A stretch of DNA of 64,000 nt from Mimachlamys varia (taxonomy: Eukaryota; Mollusca; Bivalvia; Pectinida; Pectinidae), in assembly GCA_947623455.1 (NCBI GenBank), contig OX392532.1, positions 26,820,792-26,884,791 of the forward strand, read 5' to 3'. A model generated the notes under the pieces. The model saw only the letters and a list, made by a program, of their open reading frames with translations. It was not told the DNA's origin and made no database searches. Shown in pieces: positions 26,501 to 37,380 of this stretch. Each line of letters begins with the position of its first letter. Within the stretch, counting starts at the first letter, position 1. Made by a program: the position numbers and the translations under genes.

Positions 26501-27487
26501 CGCGGTTCTAATAAAAGAAAAAACAAAAAATTAAAATTTTGAAATGTAGTGAGGAAAAAGGATAACTACAACGTCTTTGTTCCGACCTCAGGCGAGGAGT
26601 TACCGATCGATAGATCTGTCTCCTATCCCACAGTTATCCGGAATTGATCAGGCGATTTAAAACAAAGTTAAAATAAACAATTAAATACCAAAAGTCTATT
26701 AAAGATAAAATTCATAACAGACAAAACCCAGAATACGTTAACTATATAATTATCAAACCAGATAATAAAATTAATTTCCATTTATTAAGCCGTAGAATTA
26801 AACTGTTTTAAACATAACCAATTGGAGGGTCCTCCTCCCCCATCGGCGTGACTTAAATTAAGTTGACGTGGGTATGAGGGGATGTCCTTGAGTGTTTCGG
26901 GACCCTCCAAAAGTTAGGTAGGGAACTATGGGGATAATTAGATCTTTGTTCCGACCTCAGGCGGGGAGTTACCGATCGATAGATCTGTCTCCTATCCCAC
27001 AGTTATCCGGAATTGATCAGGCGATTAAAACAAAGTTAAAATAAACAATTAAATACCAAAAGTCTATTAAAGATAAAATTCATAACAGACAAAACCCAGA
27101 ATACGTTAACTATATAATTATCAAACCAGATAATAAAATTAATTTCCATTTATTAAGCCGTAGAATTAAACTGTTTTAAACATAACTAATTGGAGGGTCC
27201 TCCTCCCCCATCGGCGTGACTTAAGTTAAGTTGACGCGGGTATGAGGGGATGTCCTTGAGTGTTTCGGGACCCTCCAAAAGTTAGGAAAGGAACTATGGG
27301 GATAATTAGATCTAATAATAAAATATAGATCTGGTTATCCGTCACAGTATATATGACGCGGTTCTAATAAAAGAAAAAACAAAAATTTAAAATTTTGAAA
27401 TGTAGTGAGGAAAAAGGATAACTGCAACGTCTTTGTTCCGACCTCAGGCGGGGAGTTCCGCTCAATAGGACTGTCTCCCACCCCAAC

Positions 27488-29190
27488 ATAACCAAACATA
27501 ACCAATTAAATCGGAGTAAGGAAAGGATTCATCTGCTGCCCGCCTTGTGCGATTATGTCTCAGATGCTCAATAACTATTAAAACCAAACATTATTAAACA
27601 AGAAAATAATTAGCCTCACATACAATTAAATCGGAGTAAGGAAAGGATTCATCTACTGCCCGCCTTGTGCGATTATGTCTCAGATGCTCAATAACTATTA
27701 AAACCAAACATTATTAAACAAGAAAATAATTAGCCTCACATACAATTAAATCGGAGTAAGGAAAGGATTCATCTGCTGCCCGCCTTGTGCGATTATGTCT
27801 CAGATGCTCAATAACTATTAAAACCAAACATTATTAAACAAGAAAATAATTAGCCTCACATACAATTAAATCGGAGTAAGGAAAGGATTCATCTGCTGCC
27901 CGCCTTGTGCGATTATGTCTCAGATGCTCAATAACTATTAAAACCAAACATTATTAAACAAGAAAATAATTAGCCTCACATACAATTAAATCGGAGTCAG
28001 GAAAGGATTCATCTGCTGCCCGCCTTGTGCGATTATGTCTCAGATGCTCAATAACTATTAAAACCAAACATTATTAAACAAGAAAATAATTAGCCTCACA
28101 TACAATTAAATCGGAGTAAGGAAAGGATTCATCTGCTGCCCGCCTTGTGCGATTATGTCTCAGATGCTCAATAACCATTAAAACCAAACATTATTTGAAC
28201 AAGAAAATAATTAGCCTCACAATTAAAACGGAGAAAGGAAAGGATTCATCTGCTGCCCGCCTTGTGCAATTATATCTAAGATGCTCAATAACCATTAAAA
28301 CCAAACTTTATTTTAACAAAAAAATAATAAGTGTCATATACAATTAAAACGGAGAAAGGAAATGATTCATCTGCTGCCCGCCTTGAGCGATTATCAGACG
28401 CTCAATAACCATTAAAACCAAACTTTATTTTAACAAAAAAATAATAAGTGTCATATACAATTAAAACGGAGAAAAGGAAAGGATTCATCTGCTGCTCGCC
28501 TTGTGCGATTATGTCTCAGATGCTCAATAACTATTAAAACCAAACATTATTTAACAAGAAAATAATTAGCCTCACATACTGTTTAAACGGAGAAAGGAAA
28601 TTATTCATCTGCTGCCCGCCTTGTGCGATTATGTCTCATATGCTCAACAACCATTAAAACTAAACATTATTTTAACAAGAAAATAATTAGCCTCGCATAC
28701 AATTGAACGGAGTAAGGAAAGGATTAATCTGCTGCCCGCCTTGTGCGATCAATTTTTAACAAGAAAATATTTAGCCTCACATTCAATTAAAACGGAGAAA
28801 GGAAAGAATTCATCTGCATCCCGCCTTGTGCGATTATGTCTCAGATGCTCAATTACCATTAAAGCTAAACATTATTTTAACAAGAAAATAATTAGCCTCA
28901 TATACAATTAAAACGGAGAAAGGAAAGAAATCATCTGCTGCCCGCATTGTGCAATTATGTCTCAGATGCTCAATAACCATTTAAACCAAACATTATTTTA
29001 ACAAGAAAATAATAAGCCTCACGTTCAATTAAAACGGAGTAAGGAAAGAATTCATCTGCTGCCCGCCTTGTGCGATTATGTCTCAGATGCTCAATAACCA
29101 TTAAAACTAATTATTTTAACAAGAAAATAATTAGTCCACATTCAATTAAACGGAGTAAGGAAAGGATTCATCTGCAGTTGCGATTATGTA
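27488..29190. repeat. 120-bp tandem repeat, about 15 units
   Basis: Six units of exactly 120 bp start at 27504, 27624, 27744, 27864, 27984 and 28104 and are nearly identical; about nine more diverged units of roughly 85-120 bp follow to 29190. Each unit reads AATTAAA.CGGAGTAAGGAAAG, then ATTCATCTGCTGCCCGCC, then TCTCAGATGCTCAATAAC. CATCTG and CAGATG form a short inverted repeat. The array joins the preceding satellite inside a truncated core module. Confidence 0.93.
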
Positions 29191-29199
29191 CAGAACCTC

Positions 29200-29896
29200 T
29201 GGCTCTGGTTAATTAAGGATGTACACCTCAAAATTTTCCGGTAACTTTTTTTCTTATATACTTTTTTGGATAAGGGAGTTCAAGGCATGCCAGAAAATGC
29301 AAAAATAATGATATGTCAGTTTGCTCGTTTTTGTGTTATGATCGGTCAAAGATACCAATATGACAATTTTGTAGTTTCGACCAATTGTGGGACATTTTCA
29401 TACAATATCTTCCGTATTTGTAATTTGAAATGTATGAATGTTTGCAGAAACGACAAATATTGTTTTCTTTTAAGTTATGGAGGTAAAATTTCTCTAACTT
29501 AATATTTTTACACAGGAAAGTAATTTGAGTTACCCCTACCCCTATTTTTTAATGAGAAAATCCTTTTTTCACCATTTGTTGCAGATTTAATGCTTAATAC
29601 AAAAAGTTCTGATAACTTTTTTTTAATATTTGGCAGATGAAAAGAAAATTGGTTTCTCTTTCTAAAACCGTCATAAAAATGGGGGTTAGTGCGCTTAATT
29701 TTTTGTCCCTTTATTATTTGTGTTATATTTCACAGTTTCGGGTTAAAAAATAACTGCTCCAGTAACACTAAATATATGAAAAAAGTACAAAACTAATAAT
29801 TATCCACTTAGCATAATATTTCTACAAAATTGAACATTATAAATTTGTACAGCAAAACTTAGCTTGCTATAATTAAAAATTTGCTAAACACTGATG
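29200..29896. repeat. Dispersed repeat, copy B left part
   Basis: 29700-29850 matches 1-150. The short open frame 29266-29502 has no recognisable motif. The repeat continues on the far side of the LTR retrotransposon at 37850, so the retrotransposon landed in it. Confidence 0.55.
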
Positions 29897-30361
29897 TGTA
29901 ACAAAGTGGGACTTAGATTTACTGCTAAGTTGTACAAAATCTGGCTTAAAATGAAACACCGGACACAAGGTGTTTGCAATTAGTATAACCGTACCAATAG
30001 TAATTAGTTAGCGGTAATTAGTTCGCGCGGGGTTCATAGGTGGTCTATGGGGCAGTGATCTAACGGTAAGATTAGGATCTATCAAACAGCTTCCACATGT
30101 CGATCAGGATGTTAGAGCAGTAGAAATGTAATTGCAGTCATCTTCAGAGCGTTACATATATGGTAAACTCGGGAGGGGATTGCACTTTGCACACGACCCT
30201 CTAGATTCTGGGAGGGATAAAAAGGGGTTTGGTATAAGGGATGAGACAGAGCGATACAGACCACGGGAATGGACGGACCGACAATAACTAACACCTGGAG
30301 GAACCGATGAATAAACTACAGAACTTAACCAACAACAGTTTGTCACTCTTGCTTTGTTACA
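29897..30361 (+). repeat. 5' LTR
   Basis: It starts TGTAACAAAG and ends CTTTGTTACA, a perfect 10-bp terminal inverted repeat with the usual TG..CA ends. A TATA-like ATAAAAA lies at 30217-30223 and a polyadenylation signal AATAAA at 30310-30315, so U3, R and U5 can be placed roughly. The minus-strand open frames across it are not genes. Confidence 0.95.
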
Positions 30362-30372
30362 AGAGCTGATTT

Positions 30373-30399
30373 TGGTGCACGTGGACCAGGATTCGAACC
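30373..30399 (+). promoter_or_regulatory. Possible tRNA primer-binding site
   Basis: Eleven bases after the LTR, TGGTGCACGTGGACCAGG is followed by ATTCGAACC, the complement of a tRNA T-loop (GGTTCGAAT). TGG would pair with a tRNA 3' CCA. The distance from TGG to the T-loop complement is two bases longer than in a standard tRNA, so the primer cannot be named and the site is tentative. Confidence 0.45.
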
Positions 30400-30469
30400 G
30401 AGACACAACGTTTGAAAAAGAAGAAAAGGTAGGTGATTTGGCTTTTAATTTAGACCCTAAGTAGCTCTC

Positions 30470-31438
30470 ATGATGGCAAATGTTGATCCAGTACCATTGT
30501 TTCAGGAACTTAATGTACAATTGAATAGGATATTTTCTATGTTAGGGGTTCAAGGGATAGCACAGGTAATTAAACCTTTTTCTGGGGAACCGTCATTGTT
30601 TAAATCTTGGATAAGGGATATAGAGAAATATGCAAATTCCATAGATCTCAATAAGGAAAAAATAAACTTGGTAGCTTTTCAAGCTAGTAAAGGACCTGTT
30701 AGCGATTTCATTCAGAGATACTTAAATAATACAGAAACAAATAACTGGAATTCGCTAAAGAAAGAGTTAACATCGCGGTTCGCGGAAATAACTGACCCAC
30801 AGCACGCGCTAGCACTGTTAAAACAGCTAAAACAAGGGGGAAGTGAAAGTATTCAAGTATTTGCAGAGAGATTATTAACGATAGCAGAAGAAGCATTTGT
30901 AGGACACGGGGATGAGGGGAAAGCAGTTATAGAAGGACAACTAATAGGATTTTTCACAGATGGATTGAGACAAAACTATTTGAAAATGAAACTTATGAGA
31001 GAAAATCCACAAACTTTTCAGGACGCTATTACCTGTGTAATGAAAGAACAAAACATCAGGGCACGATTTCAGTTAAGAACTGGGCATACGGGCATGGGTT
31101 ACAATGAATCAAGTGATAATGGGGAAGAACCAATGGAAGTAGATCATTTAAGGCCTACAAAAATCTGTTTTAAATGTAAACAACAGGGACACATAGCGAG
31201 AAACTGTAGAAACAATACCCAAGGTAGACAGTACAAACAACAACGACAGGTTAATGAGGTTAGGAGTCAGACCAATGGGAGCCAAAATGGGCAATGTTGG
31301 GGTTGCGGGCAACAGGGTCACATCAAATTTAACTGTCCAAAAACATTGTGTTACGGGTGTGGGCAGGCGGGACATTTTCAGAGAAACTGTGGAAATGTTT
31401 CGTATAGCGCCCAGGGGGGATATAGAAAGGGAAACTAA
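30470..31438 (+). CDS. gag: Gag polyprotein with three CCHC zinc knuckles
   Basis: An intact 322-residue frame, starting at the first of two adjacent ATG codons. Residues about 35-200 form the capsid-like helical region of Gypsy Gag (a WIRDIEKYA.. stretch near 47, F..R near 106, E.AVIEGQLIGFF near 152). Three zinc knuckles of the form CX2CX4HX4C begin at about residues 233, 276 and 294 (CFKCKQQGHIARNC, CWGCGQQGHIKFNC, CYGCGQAGHFQRNC) and would bind the genomic RNA in packaging. The frame ends ..RKGN at TAA 31436-31438, directly behind a slippery heptamer, so Pol would be made by -1 frameshifting. No break was seen; Gag could be functional while Pol is not. Confidence 0.93.
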   Translation: MMANVDPVPLFQELNVQLNRIFSMLGVQGIAQVIKPFSGEPSLFKSWIRDIEKYANSIDLNKEKINLVAFQASKGPVSDFIQRYLNNTETNNWNSLKKELTSRFAEITDPQHALALLKQLKQGGSESIQVFAERLLTIAEEAFVGHGDEGKAVIEGQLIGFFTDGLRQNYLKMKLMRENPQTFQDAITCVMKEQNIRARFQLRTGHTGMGYNESSDNGEEPMEVDHLRPTKICFKCKQQGHIARNCRNNTQGRQYKQQRQVNEVRSQTNGSQNGQCWGCGQQGHIKFNCPKTLCYGCGQAGHFQRNCGNVSYSAQGGYRKGN

Positions 31439-32745
31439 GGGCCTCCCTTTATAAGGGAACTTGTAAAGGGAGAGGAACGAAAAAGGGGGGACAGAAGGTA
31501 GAATGGGATAGAAAAAACGGGCAAACGAAAAATAGAAAAACTCAAACAAAAACCAAACTTAGGGATAGAAGTGAAAAAGTAAGGGAAGTACCTAGGTATA
31601 AGATAGAACTAGCAGGTACCCCTAATTCTTGTAAAATAAAATTGCAAAATCAGAAGCTAAGGGCTCTAGTAGATTCGGGGGCGGAAGTATCGTTAATGAA
31701 CAGACGAGTTTATAAAAGCTTAAAAAACAAACCGAAACTAATTAGAAAAACAGTCAACTTACAGGCGGTAAATGGCAAAGGTATTCAGGTAGACGGGTTG
31801 ATAAGCGTAAGGTTCGCTATAGGCAAGGTGGAATGTCAACACACCTTCTATGTGGTAGCTGGAGTTAAAAGAAATGTTATTCTGGGGCAGGATTGGTTAA
31901 TTAAAGAAGGTGTCAGGTTGTACTATGATTTGGGTTGTCTACGAGTTAAGGAAAACTATGTTCCTTTAGAAGATGATATACACGTCGCCTCCCTCGTTAG
32001 GCTAACATCAAAATCCATTCTTAAACCCCAAACTGCGCATGTCTGTATGGGAAGGTTTAAGGCCACAGCAGGGTTTTCAGAAACAAGCCTGTGTGAAATA
32101 TCAGCTATTAACGTAGGAGAAATTAGTCAAGAACCCGGATTAATGGTTTCCAGCTCCATAGCAAAACTTCAACCCGGCCGTCAGGTACCTGTGTTTGTTG
32201 TTAACAATACTAATAAGACATTCCAACTTAACAAGGGTACCGTAATTGCCAAAGTAAATTCATTAGAAGAACAATGTGTAGTAGCTATTAACGCATGTAA
32301 TTCCGGGACCCCCCAGGAAGTAGCATCTGCAAACCTAGAGGAAATTAGTGTACCCGAGGAAAATCGCAGTAAAATTCAAAGTTTGATAGAAAACAATAGG
32401 GAACTATTTGCAGACAAAGACATTGATTTGGGGCACACAGATACGGTAAAAATGACAATTGACACAGGTGGCAGTCATCCTATTAGACTTCGGCCGTACA
32501 GAACCCCACTGAGTCAGAGAGCGACGGTAGACAAAACTATTGATGAGTTGTTGCATGCGGGAATAATTAGCAGATCTAAATCACCCTGGGCTTTCCCCGT
32601 GGTAATAGTTGATAAGAAAGATGGCTCCAAGAGATTCTGTGTTGATTTTAGGGCCCTAAACAAAATTACTAAAGCAAATTCCTATCCGTTACCATTGATA
32701 GATGACATTCTGGCTTTATTGGGAAACGCAATAAAGCTTATTTAG
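31426..32745 (+). pseudogene. pol: Pol part 1: protease and N-terminal half of RT
   Basis: The frame is open from 31426, overlapping the gag end, and would be entered by -1 frameshift, so no own start codon is needed. The aspartic protease active site reads LVDSGAEVS (Asp codon near 31660) with the later ILGQDWL motif. RT begins around 32490 (PYRTPLSQRA) and contains the finger motifs KSPWAFPVVIVDKKDGS and RFCVDFRALN. After YPLPLIDDILALLGNA the frame ends at TAG 32743-32745, because a segment of RT is missing (see part 2). The palm motif with the first catalytic aspartates and the following motif B are absent. Confidence 0.9.
31429..31472 (+). promoter_or_regulatory. -1 ribosomal frameshift signal between gag and pol
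   Basis: The heptamer GGGAAAC (31429-31435) lies in the gag frame as G GGA AAC, the X XXY YYZ form, and the gag stop TAA follows at once. Seven bases later a perfect 8-bp stem can form: CTCCCTTT (31443-31450) with AAAGGGAG (31465-31472), loop 14 nt. The pol frame is exactly -1 relative to gag and is open from 31426 onward. All parts of a classic frameshift site are therefore present. The loop might pair further as a pseudoknot; that is not resolved here. Confidence 0.85.
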
Positions 32746-34130
32746 ATGATATCTTAATCTATTCAAAAACAGAGGAGGAACATTTGGCTAACATTGAACA
32801 AGTTTTCTCGAGATTGAAAAAGCATAAGTTAAAATTGAAATTAAAAAAGTGTCAATTTTTCCAAACAGAAACAAAATACCTTGGATTTGTGATAAATCAG
32901 AATGGTGTAAAGCCTGATCCAGAAAAAGTAAAAGCTGTGCGTCAAATGGTAGCTCCCAGTTGTGTTAAAGAAGTTAGAGGGTTCATAGGAATGTGTAGTT
33001 ACTACAGGAGATTTATACCAAATTTTTCGAAAATTGCGGAACCTTTAATCACTCTAACAAAGAAATATGCTAAATTTCACTGGACCCATAACTGCCAATT
33101 AGCGTTTGATCAATTAAAAGATAGTCTCACTGTAGTACCACTGTTAGCTTACCCTGACATAACAAAGCCGTATGTGCTATATACAGATGCTAGCGACACA
33201 TGTATTGGGGCATGTTTGACTCAACCGTGTGATGAAGGTCAGAACATATTACCTAATGTTAGGAATGAGAAACCGTTGTACTATCTCTCGCATAAACTAT
33301 CTGATACACAAACTAGATGGTCTACCATAGAGAAGGAAGCATATGCTATTCATTATGCCCTTCAAAAACTAGACCACTTTTTGCACAATGCAGAGTTTGT
33401 AATTAGAACAGATCATAAGCCTTTAAAGTATTTGTTAGAGTCACCTATGCAGAACAAGAAAATCCAACTTTGGGCTTTAGGAATAGCAGGATACAACTGC
33501 AAGATAGAGTATATAGCAGGGGTTGAAAATACATGTGCTGACCTATTATCGAGATCCCCTCTAGAGACAGACAGACAAGCTACGGAAGTGACACCGGACA
33601 TTAGTGATCATGCTTTAGAAATAAATGCATTAAATTCAAACAAATTCAATCCAAAAGATTTTGTCAGTTGTGAAATTGATAAACCCGTTTTGGTAATGCC
33701 AGAAACAGCTACCATGAAACCGGGAGACTTAGACATGGTAGTGGAACAAGAAAAAGATGCAGATCTTGTACGGTTAAAAAAACAGTTAGAAGATGAAAAA
33801 GTAGGGAAGTCAGTACAGAACAAGTACTTGATAATGGATGATATATTGTATTATATCTCCAACCCAGATGTTGACCCCGTAGTTAGACTATATGTACCTG
33901 ATCATTTACGGTTCAGAGTGGTGACGCAATATCATGACGAGAATGGACATATGGGCATTGACAAGACATTTGACGCTATTAGGTCTAAATACTTTTGGCC
34001 CAACATGTACAAGCAACTGTACGAGTATGTCTCGAGTTGCGTCCCCTGTCAGAGACGTAGTTCAAGGAAAACAAAACCTCCTCTGCAGGAAACTGATGTG
34101 CCCCCATATCCTTTTGCGAAACTAGGATAA
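32736..34130 (+). pseudogene. pol: Pol part 2: RT C-terminus, RNase H, integrase zinc domain
   Basis: This frame differs from part 1. It opens with the RT motif AYLDDILIYS (32736 on), so the break between LLGNA and AYLDD removes the RT palm motifs A and B; by the usual family spacing about 80 codons are lost. Then come the RT thumb, the RNase H motifs YTDASD (near 33181), TIEKEAYAI and RTDHKPLKYL, and the integrase H-H-C-C finger (HDENGHMGIDKTF .. CVPCQ, near 33934-34055). TAA at 34128-34130 ends the frame one codon before the first catalytic Asp of integrase. Confidence 0.9.
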
Positions 34131-34466
34131 GATCTGTCAGGGCCTTACCCGGAAACCCTTTCGGGAAATAAATACATAATTAGTTTTGTAGATATATACA
34201 GTGGTTGGCCGGAGGCCTTTGCTGTTCCAGATAAATCGGCGGAGAATGTAGCACATTTACTTTTAGAACATATTGTGCCTAGGTTTGGTTGTCCATTACA
34301 AATCATAACAGATAACGGTACAGAAAATGTGAACAGGGTTATGAAAGAGACTTTAGAAGCATTAAATATAAGTCATGTTACGACCTCTTACTACCATCCA
34401 CAAAGTAATGCAAAAGTTGAACGATTCCATCGAACTCTTCATGATATATTAGCCAAAAAACAATGA
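34131..34466 (+). pseudogene. pol: Pol part 3: integrase catalytic core
   Basis: It is in the same frame as part 2 but behind the stop. The D, D35, E triad can be read: Asp at 34131 (DLSGPYPE), Asp at 34311 (TDNGTEN) and Glu at 34419 (AKVERFHR). Spacing between the second Asp and Glu is 35 residues, as in retroviral-type integrases. The frame stops at 34464-34466 after an A-run (GCCAAAAAACAATGAG), where a small indel has changed the frame. Confidence 0.88.
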
Positions 34467-35280
34467 GAATGACACAGCCACGTGGGATGTGTACCTAAAC
34501 CAAACTCTAGCAGCAGTTCGATTTAACATTAATGAATCGTCAAAGTTCTCTCCCTTCTTTCTGTTATACAACCGTGATGTGGTGTTGCCTATTGACAACT
34601 TGCTTAAACCCCGTCGCAGGTATTTGGGGGACGAAGCACACAAAATTGCATTAGAAAAACAACACCAGTCCTTCGCTTTAGTGCATAGGCAAATGAAAAG
34701 ATCGAAACGAAAACAAGCCAAATATGCAGATAAAAATAGTAAGGAGGTTAAATTCGAGGTGGGGGACCCTGTTTACTTAAAAAAACATCTCCGAAAAAAC
34801 AAACTACAAGACAAATGGCGGCCATATTATAGGATAGTAGAGCAAAGGTCACCAGTTAGCTTTATAGTCAAAAGCCAGCTGGACGGTACCAGTACAAAAA
34901 CACATGCTGAACATATCAGACTGGCTGATATTGATGATTGGGAGGTACCAACAGGTGATTTCAGACGTCCTGTTCGAAAACCCCTATTTGTGGTACCCCC
35001 CGATGATAGCTCTGATACCGAGACGTGTTCAGATAGTGGTAGATTACCTCCCCTAGATAGAATTACAAACAAATTCCGTCAGGAAAGAGAAACTTCATCC
35101 GATGAGGAGGACATTCCTCTGATGGAATTAGCCAAACGTTTAAAAGACAAAAGGTCTAGGCTAGAATCTCAAATAATATCTGACGAGTTAGATAGTGTAG
35201 TTAGTTCAGAAGATGTCATAGGGGACCCATATGGCGGTGAAGATGAAAACATGTCAGTCGATGAGATCGAACAATTTTAA
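34467..35280 (+). pseudogene. pol: Pol part 4: integrase C-terminal region
   Basis: This frame continues integrase after the shift at the A-run: ENDTATWDVYLNQTLAAVRF, then a basic linker, then the C-terminal DNA-binding module with VGDPVYLKKHLRKNKLQDKW and RPYYRIVE, which corresponds to the GPY/F module of Gypsy integrases. An acidic, Ser-rich tail (about residues 160-263) ends at TAA 35278-35280. No chromodomain was recognised. Confidence 0.85.
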
Positions 35281-37364
35281 ATAGTTTTGCCAATCGGAAA
35301 TCTTTTAAATTAATTACCCCCCCCCCCCCCCCCCGGTACTCCGTGTTTAATGTTTATCCAAAATGTATATGTTCAGGGCACAAGGAGACTATTGATTTTA
35401 CTGATACTTTTACTCGCTGGGCTAGTTGAATGCACTCCTGTTTAAAATTTAGGAAAATTAACGAAATTACAACCACTCGTTCAAAATGAGGCTTTCGTAC
35501 AGGTTACAAACTGCAACATTCTACACTGGAAATTTGCGCACACAATTAGATATGTTTGCACTCGGACACCTGTCACCTAGCGTCATTTCGAAAATAAATC
35601 TACACGAATTTTTAGTCGGGTTAGACATAAAATACAAACTTGTGGGAATATTATAAGTTTCTTACCTGTAAAACCAAAATGTTAAAAGATAAGATCATGA
35701 TTATAACCATTTTCTATTGATTGATATTAACGAGGAAGTCGAATTAAAAAAAAATTAGTTATCACTGATGATTAAATTCCAATATTGATTCCCTTATATG
35801 TATTATGACCACGAAAATACCAGTTAACTAGTATGGGATAGTAGGAGTAGGAAATATTTTACTGTTATTTATATGTATATATACTATATGGGTTAGGGAG
35901 GTTATGTAGGGATCGACTAGTCATGAGAGAGCGAAAAAGGTCAGGTAAGCCAATCACCAAACCTCGTCTCCAACTGGTGACGCTGACTGAAAAGAGAGTG
36001 GACAACACTGAAGTTCCACAAACCAACAGCACCTGTGGTCACCGACAGATGTCAACAGGATGCCGTCCACAAGATATACCCCTGTGTACCCGGAAATCCC
36101 CTTGCAGGGAATTCCCTCTCAACCAACAATCCAAACAACGCCCTGGGGAACAATCTCAAATATTGATGACAGTGTGAGTAAGGGGCAAAATCAAGAACAT
36201 TACAATTGTGCTCCTATACAAAATCATTGTAACAAGAAAACCGGAAGTGGACTCTTAATTTAAGAAGACATCGTAGAACCCGCCTTCCCCATGTTGACAA
36301 CGTTAACGAAGTAAGAAGACAGACAGTGTTGATAATCATAGAAATCAACACGATTTTGGACAGTTTTTCATAACGGATATACATAACGTATATATGAACA
36401 ATGTGTTGTGTGTAAAAAGAGAGCGGTCTACAACAAACGGGTGAGGATCCGAGACTGGCTTTTCATGTTATTAAATGAACAAAGTGTTGTGAGAGTGGTC
36501 TACAACAAACGGATGAGGATCTGAGACCAACTTTTCCGTAAACAACCTTGAATGACTAGGCAAACGTAAACAGTTATGAGGTGGAATTCAACTTAAGGAA
36601 GGATTTCCGGAATCCACTTTCTACATCGGACAGGAAATTACTTTTCTGTTAAAATTGATATTTTTAGAACTGTTGTAAAGGTAACTTGGAGTTTAATGCG
36701 CATATTGGAGGTGGCATTCCATATAGGGTGAGGACCTGGAAACCACAATTCCGTGATTACAAACTCTTATAATTATAAGTGTGTACATATGTGACAATCG
36801 CGATCGTGTGTTATTTTATTTAATTTCCGGAATATAATTTGTGTGACTAATTGATTAATTGAACATTATTGTGAGGACTCTTCCATGTCGGACGCGACAT
36901 AAGTGTTTTTTTCTTAATGTATACTATGGAGATTAATTACTTATAATTCACATCACCATGTGGATTTTATTATAATTATCTTGTTTTGATAGGGATAAAA
37001 TAACAACTTTGATATGTACATCTATTACAGGTGAATTTTAAGAAGATATTGTGTATTGATTTGTCATTGTAAATATGTTGATAATTACATGTATATGTAC
37101 CCACTAACCGACCTTTCTGACTGAAGTACATATATGTAACCTTACATAATGACTTGACATCCTATTGTCATTTAGGGGGCAGTATAAGATGTTAATCTAT
37201 ACCAAAGTGGGGCCTATACAGTGTCGAAGGGAAGTTAATATAGATTTATCTGAGGTGGGAATGGATTGAATGTAGTTAATTAAATCAAAAAAAAAAAAAA
37301 AAAAAAGAAGGGATGATAGTTGTATAGCCTTGAAAGAACTATAATTAGTCATTATATTTCTTTG
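35281..37364 (+). other. Long 3' non-coding region of the LTR element
   Basis: About 2.1 kb lies between pol and the polypurine tract, where some relatives carry env. No env-like frame with signal peptide and membrane anchor was seen; the 84- and 67-residue frames at 35923-36263 have no recognisable domain. It holds a run of 18 C (35317-35334), a tandem duplication of about 75 bp (36398-36450 and 36474-36535, sharing GGTCTACAACAAACGG and TGAGGATC.GAGAC) and a run of 20 A (37287-37306). Confidence 0.7.
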
Positions 37365-37380
37365 AGAAAAAGGGGACGAA
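37365..37380 (+). promoter_or_regulatory. Polypurine tract
   Basis: AGAAAAAGGGGACGAA abuts the 3' LTR directly, with one C in 16 bases. This is the expected plus-strand primer position. Confidence 0.85.

Larger units (their letters stand above)
14081..27487. repeat. Higher-order satellite array built of hairpin modules
   Basis: About 13.4 kb of related modules. Hairpin H1 (GGAGGGTCC .. GGGACCCTCC) starts near 14290, 14706, 15348, 15765, 16405, 16828, 17468, 18108, 18587, 19228, 19857, 20278, 20919, 21560, 21981, 22423, 23065, 23497, 24136, 24558, 25199, 25687, 26335, 26824 and 27192: 25 copies. Two H1 types alternate (GGCGTGACTTAAG..GACGCGG and GACGTGACTTAAA..GACGTGG). The complete higher-order unit is about 1060 bp; shortened forms of about 640 and 480 bp and chimeric H1 copies (18587, 20919, 25687, 26824) look like unequal-crossover products. 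Divergence between copies is very low. The repeated minus-strand open frames of 60-85 residues only translate the conserved core. Confidence 0.95.

Noticed and set aside
27504..29185. Regular 120-bp spacing considered as a CRISPR-like array
   Set aside because: Whole units repeat without unique spacers, the context is eukaryotic and no cas genes are present. It is satellite DNA.
35923..36263. 84- and 67-residue frames in the 3' region of the LTR element, considered as env
   Set aside because: Too short, with no signal peptide, membrane segment or glycoprotein features.
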